Shown in pieces: positions 35,185-44,027 of a stretch of 64,000 nt of DNA. The notes beneath the pieces were generated by a model. It did not search any database. It had not been told where the DNA came from and was given only the letters and a program-made list of their open reading frames with translations. The stretch covers positions 1-64,000 of the forward strand of contig JAIUOF010000014.1 in NCBI GenBank assembly GCA_020161355.1, written 5' to 3'. Source of the stretch: Bacteroidota bacterium (GTDB taxonomy: Bacteria > Bacteroidota > Bacteroidia > Cytophagales > Spirosomataceae). The position numbers and the translations under genes are program-made. Position 1 is the first letter of the stretch. Every line of letters begins with the position of its first letter.

Positions 35185-37809
35185 TTAATGAGTAAGTCTT
35201 TTGTTTTCAATTTCTAAATTTTTGAATTTAAACCCTTCAACTGGATTAAAATTATTTGATTTAAATTTTTCAAAAAAGTCTAAAAACTCTTTAAAACATG
35301 GTTGTTTATCAGTGTTTGAAATTATGAATGATTCGAAATTCTCCCAACTTAAATTGAAATAACCTAATGCAAATTGATCTAAATATTTAAATTCTTGATT
35401 TCTTCCATTTACTAAAAAAAGACTCTCTAAAAATACTCTAAGGTCTTTTTTGATTAAATTCCTCATTATTTCCTGGGCCGATTCTACATAAATTTCATTT
35501 TTTGAATCTGATCCTTTATTTGTATTTCTGAAAAGTCGTATTGCTGTAGAATCTATTTTAGAAGCTTTTTCGCAATATCCTGATAAAATATTGAGATTAT
35601 GATCTTGTAATAGATTGAAATTTTCCTGGTTGTGAACTGGAACCTCTGTTTCAAATTTTCCTTTCAAAAAGAATATAAAATTTGAATCAAATAGGCAGCT
35701 TTTATCATATTTCTCTGGTGTAATGAAACTTATTATAAATTTTTGGAATTTTTCCCAATTATTTATTTTTGGATATTCTCCTATGGATTCAATACTTAGG
35801 TCATCATCATTATAAAAATTCATATACCCAGCCCTAAGTTTTTGATAGAATAATTCATAATTAAAGGAGGCGGACCTAATAGTCTTTGATGGTTCAGATA
35901 TAAAATTTCGCTTGTTGAATTTTATTTCTTCACTAACTATTGCTTTAAAGTCATTTTTGTTATTAAACCCAGTTATTTTTTGAAAATATTCCATAATTTC
36001 AAAATCAAAACCTTGTTCAATTTTTGATTTTATTATTTCTTCAAATTTAACAAAATTGTTTTCCTCTCGAAGTTTAGTTAACTTGAAGATTGGCAATTTG
36101 TGATTTGGTAGATAATAATAAAAGTAAAGGTCAAATCTCGAAGGCCTTCTAATTGACAGATTTTCTTTAAGTTCTGGATAACTAGATTGATTGAGAATTT
36201 TATTTAGGTTACCAAAAATGAAAAACAATAAGCTATTGATTTCTTCAATTTTAATATTTCTTTCGAATTCAGAGTTGTATTTAGTTGATAGATAGCTATT
36301 TAATGTTTGAATTAATTCATCATTGCTAACTTTAGATACAATGTTATTATTATCAATTAGGTTAACATTAAACCGAAGAGAAATGCCTGTTTCTGTTATT
36401 AATAAAAGTTTTTTGTCTTTGAATTTTATTTTTTCATAGATATCAAATTCATTTATTCTTAAAAGTTCCAAACATAGAAATTCTTCAAAATTTATTTCAT
36501 TTAAAATTTCAGAACTTAAATTACTTGAAAGTGCATTGCAGAGCCTTGTTACATCTCTTAGGTTGTTAATTAAAGGGAGATTGTCAGGAATAATTTTAAT
36601 CAAGTTATTTTCAATATCTGAGATTAGTCTTTCATGTGAAGGAATCTTTAGTCCTTTTTTTAAAATTTCGAGAATGTTATTTTTTAATTTTTCAAATAAC
36701 TTTCCTTTTTCAAAAAATGGAAGATTAAGTTCCAATTGGATTATTTTCTCTAAATATTTATTATTGATTTGGGTATTTTCGAAAATCAGCTTTTGACCAA
36801 TATATTCTTTATCATAAGCCAATAAATAAATAATATTTTTAAAGTTTGCGGTATTCCTTAAAATTTTTAAAACTTCAAAAATTTCTTTAGAGTCCAGTCT
36901 ATCAATATCATCAATTACAATCAAAATCTTCTTATCCAGATTAGAGAGTGTTTTCTCCAGTCTTTTATGAACTGTGGAAAAAGATTCTGTTTTGGTAAAG
37001 AAAGGCAATAATGACTTTACCCAGTTACTGGAATTATTATTTAGAATTTTTCCGGCATAGGAACTAACCAAGTTTCCAAATAAATAGTGATTTTCGATTA
37101 AACTCTCTTCTAATTCTTCAAAGAAGTCTTGAGTTATCGCTTCCGGATTTTTGGACGCCCATGGATTAAATGAGATTTTGATAAAATCGGAATCAGCTAA
37201 TTCCTTTTTGATGAGATTAATAAATGATGTCTTACCGGAGCCCCATTTTCCGTTTACGCCAACAGCAAATGCTTTTTGGAAATTATTTTTTGTAAGCTTT
37301 TCAGCGATTTCTTTTGCATAGGTTTCATAACCTAATTTGTCTTCAACCTTATCATTTTCACTTTCAAAGATTGGGAGGTCTTCAAATAAAGTATTTTGTG
37401 AAATTGATTGTTCTTTTTTTCTGAGTGGAATTAATATAATTAGTATACCGAGAAATACGACATCAAGATATTTTATATTTTTTGTCAATTTCAAGCTTTC
37501 AAAAGACCAAAAGCCATTACTATCTAAGCGATAGGTCAGATACCAAATTATGAAAAATACATAGTAAGGGATTAAATACCCAAAATCGCCAATTTTTCTA
37601 GTAAACTTCAGGAATAAAATTATTATAAAAATGGCTAATAAAAATAATTCTTTGGAATATAAAGCATCAAATTTATCTATTGAAGTTAGATTTACTAACT
37701 TATTAGCAGACAATTCTAAGGGCTCTTTAAACAAGAAAACTAACCCAAAAAAGATGATAGGCTTTAAAATAAACTTATAAATATTGTTTTTTATTTTAAG
37801 TAGACTCAT
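35185..37809 (-). CDS. KAP family P-loop NTPase with four membrane segments
   Basis: An 874-residue KAP-NTPase. Four membrane segments lie near residues 13-28, 54-69, 77-93 and 114-129, then a cytosolic ATPase: Walker A GVNGKWGSGKTS (184-195), Walker B ILIVIDDID (295-303), and the KAP-typical FNPWASKNP after Walker A. The long C-terminal half is Asn-, Lys- and Phe-rich with no recognised domain. KAP NTPases are often found in mobile or anti-phage settings. It is visibly richer in A+T than pckA and pepA on either side, so it looks inserted. The ATG at 37809 is the start. Hypothetical role: phage defence or membrane-linked signalling. Confidence 0.87.
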   Translation of the reverse strand: MSLLKIKNNIYKFILKPIIFFGLVFLFKEPLELSANKLVNLTSIDKFDALYSKELFLLAIFIIILFLKFTRKIGDFGYLIPYYVFFIIWYLTYRLDSNGFWSFESLKLTKNIKYLDVVFLGILIILIPLRKKEQSISQNTLFEDLPIFESENDKVEDKLGYETYAKEIAEKLTKNNFQKAFAVGVNGKWGSGKTSFINLIKKELADSDFIKISFNPWASKNPEAITQDFFEELEESLIENHYLFGNLVSSYAGKILNNNSSNWVKSLLPFFTKTESFSTVHKRLEKTLSNLDKKILIVIDDIDRLDSKEIFEVLKILRNTANFKNIIYLLAYDKEYIGQKLIFENTQINNKYLEKIIQLELNLPFFEKGKLFEKLKNNILEILKKGLKIPSHERLISDIENNLIKIIPDNLPLINNLRDVTRLCNALSSNLSSEILNEINFEEFLCLELLRINEFDIYEKIKFKDKKLLLITETGISLRFNVNLIDNNNIVSKVSNDELIQTLNSYLSTKYNSEFERNIKIEEINSLLFFIFGNLNKILNQSSYPELKENLSIRRPSRFDLYFYYYLPNHKLPIFKLTKLREENNFVKFEEIIKSKIEQGFDFEIMEYFQKITGFNNKNDFKAIVSEEIKFNKRNFISEPSKTIRSASFNYELFYQKLRAGYMNFYNDDDLSIESIGEYPKINNWEKFQKFIISFITPEKYDKSCLFDSNFIFFLKGKFETEVPVHNQENFNLLQDHNLNILSGYCEKASKIDSTAIRLFRNTNKGSDSKNEIYVESAQEIMRNLIKKDLRVFLESLFLVNGRNQEFKYLDQFALGYFNLSWENFESFIISNTDKQPCFKEFLDFFEKFKSNNFNPVEGFKFKNLEIENKRLTH

Positions 37810-37811
37810 AG

Positions 37812-37844
37812 CAAAAAAAATGGGTACCCGCAAAGATACCCATT
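37812..37844 (-). terminator. Terminator of pckA
   Basis: On the minus strand AATGGGTA and TACCCATT form an 8-bp stem (37819-37844), followed by a long T-run. It lies 23 bases after the pckA stop and immediately before the KAP start, so the two genes are probably transcribed separately. Confidence 0.85.
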
Positions 37845-37866
37845 CAAACGATTATTAACCTAAAAT

Positions 37867-39453
37867 TTACACTTTCGGTCCTGCATTAATTATGGCTTCG
37901 GAGCTACCTTCTTCATATTTTTTGAAGTTTGCGATAAACAAGCCTGCCAATTTTTGGGCTGTGGCATCATAAGAAGCTTTGTCGGCCCATGCGTTGCGAG
38001 GAATCAGGATTTCAGCTGGTACTTCAGCACATTCAGTTGGAACATCAAATCCAAATAGCGGATCTTTTGTAAAGCTGGCTTTTTCAAGGCTACCGTCATG
38101 GATAGCGTCGATAATGGCCCTTGTATATTTTAGTTTGATACGACTACCTACACCGTATCCACCGCCGATCCAGCCGGTGTTAACCAACCATACTTTGGTA
38201 TTGTGTTTTGTGATTTTTTCGGCCAAAAGTTCGGCATATTTACTTGGATGCCATACCATAAAGGCTGCTCCAAAACAAGCCGAGAATGTAGCCTGAGGCT
38301 CAGTAACCCCCATCTCTGTACCGGCAACTTTTGCGGTATAACCACTGATAAAGTGATACATGGCTTGCTCAGGGCTCAGTTTTGATACCGGAGGCAATAC
38401 ACCGTAAGCGTCAGCAGTAAGGAATATGATGTTTTCAGGGTGACCACCTACACAAGGAATGGCTGCATTTGGAATGTACTCGATCGGATAGGCTGCACGA
38501 GTATTTTCGGTAATGCTGTCGTTGGTATAGTCAACCTCCTGAGTAACCGGATCCAAAACTACGTTTTCAAGCACGGTACCAAACTTGATTGCTCCAAAGA
38601 TTTCTGGTTCTTTTTCGGCAGAGAGGTCGATAGCTTTGGCATAACAACCACCTTCGATATTAAATACACCGTCGTCGCTCCAGCAGTGTTCGTCATCACC
38701 GATAAGCTTACGGCTTGGGTCAGCCGAAAGTGTGGTTTTACCTGTACCGCTCAATCCAAAGAACAATGATACGTCACCTTTTTCGCTGGCATTAGCCGAG
38801 CAGTGCATACTCATGATACCTTGTTTAGGCATGATGTAGTTCATCACCGTAAACACACCTTTTTTCATTTCACCGGCGTATTCAGTTCCCAGAATCACGA
38901 ATTCTTTACGTTCAAAACAAAGGTCAACACTAGTACGGCCACCCATATATGAAGTAAATGCATTGGCAGGGAATTCACCGGCATTGTAGATTACATAATC
39001 AGGCTCACCGAAAGTAGCCAATTGCTCCTGAGTAGGTCTGATAAGCATGTTGTGCATAAACAAAGCGTGGTAAGGACGAGTACAAATTACTCTTACTTTG
39101 ATTTGGTATTTTGGATCCCAACCGGCAAATCCATCTACCACGTAAATACGAGTACGAGTGTTTAAGTAATCAAGAGCTCTTTGTTTGTTAATATCAAAGG
39201 TATGCTCATCCATTTTGATGTTGACATTTCCCCACCAGATATCATTCACACTTTCGGGTCTCTCGATAATCCTTTTGTCTTTAGGACTTCTACCGGTCTT
39301 TACACCCGATTTCAATGCCAAAGCACCAGTTGAAGTGATTTCGGCTTCGTTTTCGTATTTAAGGGCCAAACCGTAAAGTTTTGCAGGCGATGCGTTTCGG
39401 ATAACCTCTTTTGGGTTGATTCCGTATTGACTTAGATTAAAATTATTTGACAT
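37867..39453 (-). CDS. pckA: Phosphoenolpyruvate carboxykinase (ATP)
   Basis: A 528-residue enzyme that converts oxaloacetate and ATP to phosphoenolpyruvate and CO2, the entry step of gluconeogenesis. Visible: the ATP-binding LFFGLSGTGKTTLSADP (kinase-1a loop), the metal-binding IGDDEHCWSDDGVFNIEGGC, and the N-terminal GVKTGRSPKDKRIIE. It is of the ATP-using type. A well-spaced promoter (39474-39504) and its own terminator make it a single-gene unit. Confidence 0.97.
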   Translation of the reverse strand: MSNNFNLSQYGINPKEVIRNASPAKLYGLALKYENEAEITSTGALALKSGVKTGRSPKDKRIIERPESVNDIWWGNVNIKMDEHTFDINKQRALDYLNTRTRIYVVDGFAGWDPKYQIKVRVICTRPYHALFMHNMLIRPTQEQLATFGEPDYVIYNAGEFPANAFTSYMGGRTSVDLCFERKEFVILGTEYAGEMKKGVFTVMNYIMPKQGIMSMHCSANASEKGDVSLFFGLSGTGKTTLSADPSRKLIGDDEHCWSDDGVFNIEGGCYAKAIDLSAEKEPEIFGAIKFGTVLENVVLDPVTQEVDYTNDSITENTRAAYPIEYIPNAAIPCVGGHPENIIFLTADAYGVLPPVSKLSPEQAMYHFISGYTAKVAGTEMGVTEPQATFSACFGAAFMVWHPSKYAELLAEKITKHNTKVWLVNTGWIGGGYGVGSRIKLKYTRAIIDAIHDGSLEKASFTKDPLFGFDVPTECAEVPAEILIPRNAWADKASYDATAQKLAGLFIANFKKYEEGSSEAIINAGPKV

Positions 39454-39473
39454 AGTATTGCTTAATTTTTATA

Positions 39474-39504
39474 CAAATCTATGGGGCTATTTTGTTATAT
39501 ACAA
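39474..39504 (-). promoter_or_regulatory. Bacteroidota-type promoter of pckA
   Basis: On the minus strand TTG (39502-39504) is followed after 20 bases by TAGATTTG (39474-39481), an exact match to TAnnTTTG. The start codon is 20 bases further, so the leader is short. Pattern taken from known Bacteroidota promoters. Confidence 0.65.
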
Positions 39505-39953
39505 TGATAATATTCATTATTTATATAAGTACAAAAAAATAAAATTAAAGTATTGAATAACAGTATTTTGCATTTATAAAATATTTAAAAAATTATATTT
39601 TATGTTGGATATTTTTAGTTTTAAATATTTATGATTTTATGACCTAGTTCATAGAAAATTTCATTTAAGATTATTACTATTAATACCTATATATTATCTT
39701 AATTTTAAAATAATTGTAAAGGTTTTTGAACCTGAATGAGATTTTGAAAATAAATTCCTGACAGAAGAACAGCCCACTCTATGTGATTCGACTAGACTTT
39801 GTACCAACTATAGGAGGTAGATTTAATAAATTTCGTTACTGAAACTGTTTAATTTACAGACCCGTATTAAATGGGCGGAAATGAATTACCTGATTGCAAA
39901 TTTTATTGGGTAAAAAAGTATATTAAAAGCACATTCATCTGTGCAGAATCACA
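39505..39953. other. AT-rich intergenic region
   Basis: About 450 bases between the MDR gene stop and the pckA promoter. No ORF above background, RNA gene or strong hairpin is seen; some short stretches (39760-39900) are less AT-rich and could be remnants, but I recognise nothing. Confidence 0.5.
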
Positions 39954-40928
39954 CTAAAGCTTTAATAAAACCTTTCCAGCCGACATATTGTTTGTGTAAA
40001 CTTCGATAGCATTTTGGGTATTTTCCAAATCAAAAGCAGCCTGTATTTGCGTTTCAAAACCTCCTTTCAACATTTTTTTAATTTTTGAAATATCTTTGAG
40101 GACATTTAGAATTGATTTGCCTTTTAACTCTTTGCTCAGCCAATATCCTTCAATTGTATTTTGTTTAAAAAGCAGATTTTGCGGCTGCATTTCTGTTGGG
40201 TTGAGATCTAACCTCCCATAAATCACCATTTTGGAGTGATCGGGAAGAGCGTTGAGAATCTTGTAGGGAATAACTCCACCGCTGACAGCATCGAAATAGA
40301 TAATTCTTTTGTAATTTTTGCTATGTTCTTTAAGGTTATCAAAAATTGCTGTTTCCGAAAGAGCAAATATTTCAGAAAAACCTTCATTTTTTAACGCTTC
40401 TTTAACCGCAATATTTCTAACAATCCCAATCAATGGAAGTCTGGATTTTTTTGCATGGAAAAGTACCATTTTGGCTAGAGCACTACCTGCAGCTGACATC
40501 ACGATGGCATCGGCACCAAATTTTTTGGCTTGCTTGATAAATGAAATAGCTGTGAGCGGATTCACAAAAAGCATAGAAGCTTGCCGGAGATCAATAGTTT
40601 CCGGAACATCAATACATTTACCCGCTTCAGTCACCATGTATTCTGCCCAGGTGCCATCGCCTGCTCCGGCAGTGCATGCCACCCGTTTGTTTAGGAGTCT
40701 GTTGGCCAAAAATCCCCCACCTGAGGCTACTACTACACCGCTGCCTTCAAGACCCGGAACTACCGGAAAATCTTTTTTTATGCCATAATTGCCCGTTAAA
40801 AATGATAAATCTGAAGGATTTATGGGAGCAAAAGCCATTTTTACCAAAACCTGACCCTTAGCGGGTGTTGGGGTTGGGATTTCTGCAATATGCCAGGTGT
40901 TGGGACCAGTGAGTAAAACGGCTTTCAT
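39954..40928 (-). CDS. MDR family NAD(P)H-dependent oxidoreductase (zinc-free)
   Basis: A 324-residue medium-chain dehydrogenase/reductase. The N-terminal GroES-like domain (VKMAFAPINPSDLSFLTGNYG, VPGLEGSGVVVASGGG) lacks the catalytic zinc cysteine and histidine ligands, as in quinone oxidoreductases and enoyl reductases. The nucleotide-binding part reads IVMSAAGSALAKMV rather than the usual GxGxxG, so cofactor binding may be atypical. Substrate not readable. Alone on its strand. Confidence 0.85.
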   Translation of the reverse strand: MKAVLLTGPNTWHIAEIPTPTPAKGQVLVKMAFAPINPSDLSFLTGNYGIKKDFPVVPGLEGSGVVVASGGGFLANRLLNKRVACTAGAGDGTWAEYMVTEAGKCIDVPETIDLRQASMLFVNPLTAISFIKQAKKFGADAIVMSAAGSALAKMVLFHAKKSRLPLIGIVRNIAVKEALKNEGFSEIFALSETAIFDNLKEHSKNYKRIIYFDAVSGGVIPYKILNALPDHSKMVIYGRLDLNPTEMQPQNLLFKQNTIEGYWLSKELKGKSILNVLKDISKIKKMLKGGFETQIQAAFDLENTQNAIEVYTNNMSAGKVLLKL

Positions 40929-40950
40929 GAGGTATTATTTTTTTGGTAAA

Positions 40951-40981
40951 AATAAAAAAAGCAGCCAGAAACGGCTGCTTT
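40951..40981 (-). terminator. Terminator of the LolA-like gene
   Basis: On the minus strand AAAGCAGCC, loop GTTTCT, GGCTGCTTT (40958-40981) forms a perfect 9-bp stem followed by a T-run. It lies 23 bases after the 41005 stop. Confidence 0.85.
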
Positions 40982-41004
40982 CTCTAGGTCAAATATTTCG
41001 AAAA

Positions 41005-41709
41005 TTATTTCACTTCAAAGATTTTGTCGTCAAGGTTTTGATTGATTTTTATAGAACTTGCTTTCAATTCAAAGGCAATCATACCCATATCTTGTTTTAG
41101 TAAATGCGGAAATTTAATTCCACCACCAACGTCTTTATAATCACTGTAGTCAATTGTGATCGTTGTTTTACCCATCCCAGGCACCTCCCCTTCAACCAAT
41201 TGACGAACTTTCAAGCCGGAGGCTACTTCATAAAATTCTTTACTCTCACCTGTAGCATTTTTTACAATGATAACATTGCAATCGGCACCATTAATTTTTT
41301 CTACACCAGAAAAACTCATTTTTTCGACATCAGTCAGATATTCTAATTCTCCAACGATGCTGGATTGGGCTTTTAAAGAATTGGCCATTTCACCTTCAAT
41401 TTTTTGTTCCTGACCCATCGCCGAAACGCTTCCTTTCTGACCATCAAAAACAGTTTTGTTTACTTCGCCCATTCCATCAATATTTACCACTGAATAAAAC
41501 TTGTTAGGGAGTTTCTTCATGGTCGTATTGGAAATTGACTGACCCTGAACTTCACCGGAGAATTCCATTGTGATGTCTTTGATACCTTTCAATGCTTCCT
41601 GTCCACCAATTTTATTCAGATAATTTTCAACTATTTCTTTCGGAGTAGGCTGTTGTGCATATGTGGAAAGTCCCACCAGAAGTAAAACGGGTAAAATTAA
41701 TTTTTTCAT
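41005..41709 (-). CDS. Secreted LolA-like protein
   Basis: A 234-residue exported protein: signal peptide (KKLILPVLLLVGLSTYAQ), then PTPKEIVENYLNKIGGQEALKGIKDITMEFSG, a start common to outer-membrane-lipoprotein-sorting-like Bacteroidota proteins, and beta strands ending in KINQNLDDKIFEVK. The LolA-like half-barrel is inferred from this pattern; no lipoprotein-binding residues can be named. The ATG at 41709 is the start. It has its own terminator. Confidence 0.8.
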   Translation of the reverse strand: MKKLILPVLLLVGLSTYAQQPTPKEIVENYLNKIGGQEALKGIKDITMEFSGEVQGQSISNTTMKKLPNKFYSVVNIDGMGEVNKTVFDGQKGSVSAMGQEQKIEGEMANSLKAQSSIVGELEYLTDVEKMSFSGVEKINGADCNVIIVKNATGESKEFYEVASGLKVRQLVEGEVPGMGKTTITIDYSDYKDVGGGIKFPHLLKQDMGMIAFELKASSIKINQNLDDKIFEVK

Positions 41710-41815
41710 TTTTGAAATTTTTAAGTTTGATGACACAAATCAACAATAAAAAACTTCAACTTTCAATAAATATTGTTGAATGGATATTTTGAACTTTCAA
41801 ATGGTTGATTTTAAA

Positions 41816-41852
41816 TAAGAAAAGACACCGACCTCATGCAAAGGCCGGTGTC
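41816..41852 (-). terminator. Terminator of the anti-sigma gene
   Basis: On the minus strand GACACCGGCC (from 41852) pairs with GGTCGGTGTC (to 41824) around a 9-base loop, followed by TTTTCTT. It ends the sigma/anti-sigma operon. Confidence 0.8.
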
Positions 41853-41873
41853 GGGAAGGCTTCACGCTTACCT

Positions 41874-42629
41874 CTAAACATTCCCTATCACATACATTTC
41901 CTCCAATGTAGGCGTAGGACTCCCCCCTTGCTTTTCCAGGGTTATTGCAAATGCCGCAGGTTTCCCTTTAATGTTTTTCATGGCCAAAATCTTATTTTCG
42001 TGCTGATTATCAATCATTCCCATGTCCACCGGAATGCCATCGACAATTCCCCAAAGTTGATATTGCATTCCTGTAGGTGCCTTAGGCAAGGACTCAACCA
42101 TTATACTTGCAGAGGCATTTTTTTCATCATAAAATACCATGGCGAGGCTTTCAGGGGATTTTTCTACGCCTTTAAGTTTCACCATTTTGGTTTCTTTGAA
42201 AAGAGCAATCAGTTTCTGGTCTTTTGACATTTCATCCGCCATTTTCTGATTTTCATTCTTTACTGTAACCATTTGCTTTTTCATGGTATTGTTTTGGTAA
42301 AACAAGCCCAGAGCAAGTACTCCCAGCATTAGGGCTGCGGCTATAGAAACTTTTGGCCAAAGACTGATGATTTTCGGCTCCAAAACTTCCGGAATTTCAG
42401 TTTCTTCGAAATTCATTTCTGCAAAAATCTTCTCTTTTAGATCTTGATTAACAGGGATGGCATGTGCTTTAGCATAGGCCTCCATCGTTAGTTCAAGCCG
42501 GGTAAGTTCTTCTTTGACCTCCGGATAGATTTTGGAAAGACACGCTACTTCTCTACGCTCCTGGTCGGTAGTTTCGCCCAAAACGTAAGCCTCGAGTATG
42601 CCTGACTCTATATATTCTTTCGTATTCAT
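41874..42629 (-). CDS. RskA-like anti-sigma factor
   Basis: A 251-residue single-pass membrane protein. The N-terminal region (EYIESGILEAYVLGETTDQERREV) is that of the anti-sigma-K family, the membrane segment is at about 93-111, and the outer part matches the RskA C-terminal domain (MQYQLWGIVDGIPVDMGMID). It should hold the sigma factor inactive until a signal triggers its proteolysis. The typical Cys-His zinc motif is absent, as in RskA. It overlaps the sigma gene by four bases (ATGA-type). Confidence 0.9.
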   Translation of the reverse strand: MNTKEYIESGILEAYVLGETTDQERREVACLSKIYPEVKEELTRLELTMEAYAKAHAIPVNQDLKEKIFAEMNFEETEIPEVLEPKIISLWPKVSIAAALMLGVLALGLFYQNNTMKKQMVTVKNENQKMADEMSKDQKLIALFKETKMVKLKGVEKSPESLAMVFYDEKNASASIMVESLPKAPTGMQYQLWGIVDGIPVDMGMIDNQHENKILAMKNIKGKPAAFAITLEKQGGSPTPTLEEMYVIGNV

Positions 42630-43165
42630 ATTCTAAAATAAGCTTTTAGGTCCTGTAATGCTGTTCTGATACGTGACTTGGCCGTTCCGAGCGGTATTTG
42701 CAATATCTCGGCTGCTTCCTCCTGTGTATATCCCTGAAAATAAACCATATCAATCAGTACTTTACGGTCGCTTTTCAGGTTTTCAGTGATGGCTTTTACA
42801 TCAAAATTATAGTTGACACTATCAGCCACAAATGTAGTGTCAATCGTATTGATTTTTGTGTCGATGTCTTCCAGAAACACGTTTTTGTCTTTCCGGTAGG
42901 CATCAATGGCAGTATTACGGGCGATGTTGACCATCCAGGTAAACAGGCGACCTTTCGAAGGGTCATAGTCATTGATTTTTTTCCAGATTTTGAGAAATAC
43001 ATCCTGAAGCAGATCTTCTGATTTTTCGCGGTCTTTCACGATTCTGGTGATAATTCCCATCAAGGCTCCGGCGTAATTATCATATAAATAATCGTATGCC
43101 TGCCGCTGATTGGCTTTCAATGACTGTACTAATTCTTCTTCGGAGAGTTTTTTTAGTGCTGTCAA
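42626..43165 (-). CDS. ECF RNA polymerase sigma factor, SigK-like
   Basis: A 179-residue ECF sigma factor: region 2 (about 26-93) with YDYLYDNYAGALMGIITRIV, the DREKSEDLLQDVFLKIWKKI stretch and FTWMVNIARNTAIDAYR, and region 4 (about 123-170) with VYFQGYTQEEAAEILQIPLG and a C-terminal TAKSRIRTALQDLK. It is cotranscribed with the anti-sigma factor. The fasciclin gene just upstream on the same strand has its own terminator, so it is a separate unit that may be a target. Confidence 0.92.
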   Translation of the reverse strand: MTALKKLSEEELVQSLKANQRQAYDYLYDNYAGALMGIITRIVKDREKSEDLLQDVFLKIWKKINDYDPSKGRLFTWMVNIARNTAIDAYRKDKNVFLEDIDTKINTIDTTFVADSVNYNFDVKAITENLKSDRKVLIDMVYFQGYTQEEAAEILQIPLGTAKSRIRTALQDLKAYFRI

Positions 43166-43240
43166 AATATTAATGTTTAGAGGTGATTTTTTGATTCCAT
43201 CAATCGGACTAAATTCATGTAAATCTAATCCGTTTTCTTA

Positions 43241-43277
43241 AGAAAATCCGGTAGTTTGGAGGAATACCGGATTTTCT
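43241..43277 (-). terminator. Terminator between the fasciclin and sigma genes
   Basis: AGAAAATCCGGTA (43241-43253) and TACCGGATTTTCT (43265-43277) form a perfect 13-bp stem around an 11-base loop. The T-rich side serves minus-strand transcription from the fasciclin gene. Confidence 0.8.
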
Positions 43278-43295
43278 AATTTTATATTAATCCTA

Positions 43296-43856
43296 TTATT
43301 TTGGCATCAAGACTGTGTCAATAGCATGTATCACGCCGTTGGATTGGTACACATTGTAAGTCGAAATGTTGGCCATCATGCCATTTTCATCCTGCAAAAT
43401 CACATTCATGTCGCCATTCATTTTAGCCGTCAGGGTGTTACCTGCAAGCGTTTTGAGTTTGGCTTCACCTTTACCTTTTTCGATTTGTTTCATCAGCTCT
43501 TTTGCATCCAATTTACCTGCCACCACATGATAGGTTAAAACTTTGGTGAGCGTTGCTTTGTTTTCAGGTTTTAAAACCATTTCTACAGTGCCTTTAGGGA
43601 GTTTGTCGAATGCAGTGTTCACGGGAGCAAATACCGTGAAAGGACCAGGGCCCATGAGGGCATCAACCAATCCCGCAGCTTTCACAGCTGCTACCAAAGT
43701 GGTGTGATCTTTGGAGTTCACCGCATTTTCGACAATGTTTTTGGTAGGGTACATGGCTTCTCCGCCTACCCATACTGTTCCTTTTTGAGCAAAACCGTTG
43801 AGGCTTGAAATTGCTAATAATGCTACGATTCCGAGAGTTTTGAATTGCTTTTTCAT
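43296..43856 (-). CDS. Fasciclin (FAS1) domain protein, secreted
   Basis: A 186-residue exported protein: signal peptide (KKQFKTLGIVALLAISSLNGFAQ), then one FAS1 domain. The H1 motif reads GPGPFTVFAPVNTAFDKLPKG, the H2 region LTYHVVAGKLDAKELM, and it ends with NGVIHAIDTVLMPK. FAS1 domains mediate adhesion or surface binding. It is the nearest upstream neighbour of a SigK/RskA pair, as the mycobacterial FAS1 antigens MPT70 and MPT83 are SigK targets; regulation here is inferred from that parallel. Confidence 0.93.
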   Translation of the reverse strand: MKKQFKTLGIVALLAISSLNGFAQKGTVWVGGEAMYPTKNIVENAVNSKDHTTLVAAVKAAGLVDALMGPGPFTVFAPVNTAFDKLPKGTVEMVLKPENKATLTKVLTYHVVAGKLDAKELMKQIEKGKGEAKLKTLAGNTLTAKMNGDMNVILQDENGMMANISTYNVYQSNGVIHAIDTVLMPK

Positions 43857-44027
43857 AATTGTTACAAAAATTTGTTTTTAATTTCTCTCATTTACGGAGC
43901 TACCCACAATTTGGATTTTTTTGCAAAAGAAAAAAGTAAAAAACCAGGTGGAGGGATATTTTTGAAAGCAAAAATTGAATAAATGAGTTAATTTAGCGTT
44001 TTGTGTATTAAAAATATCGAACCTATA

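Noticed and set aside
12773..37809. One large genomic island from the beta-helix protein to the KAP NTPase
   Set aside because: Normal-looking core genes, tRNA-Asn and the hut operon lie between them; the two AT-rich genes are better seen as separate events.
39760..39900. Possible gene remnant upstream of pckA
   Set aside because: No reading frame or homology could be recognised; left as plain intergenic sequence.
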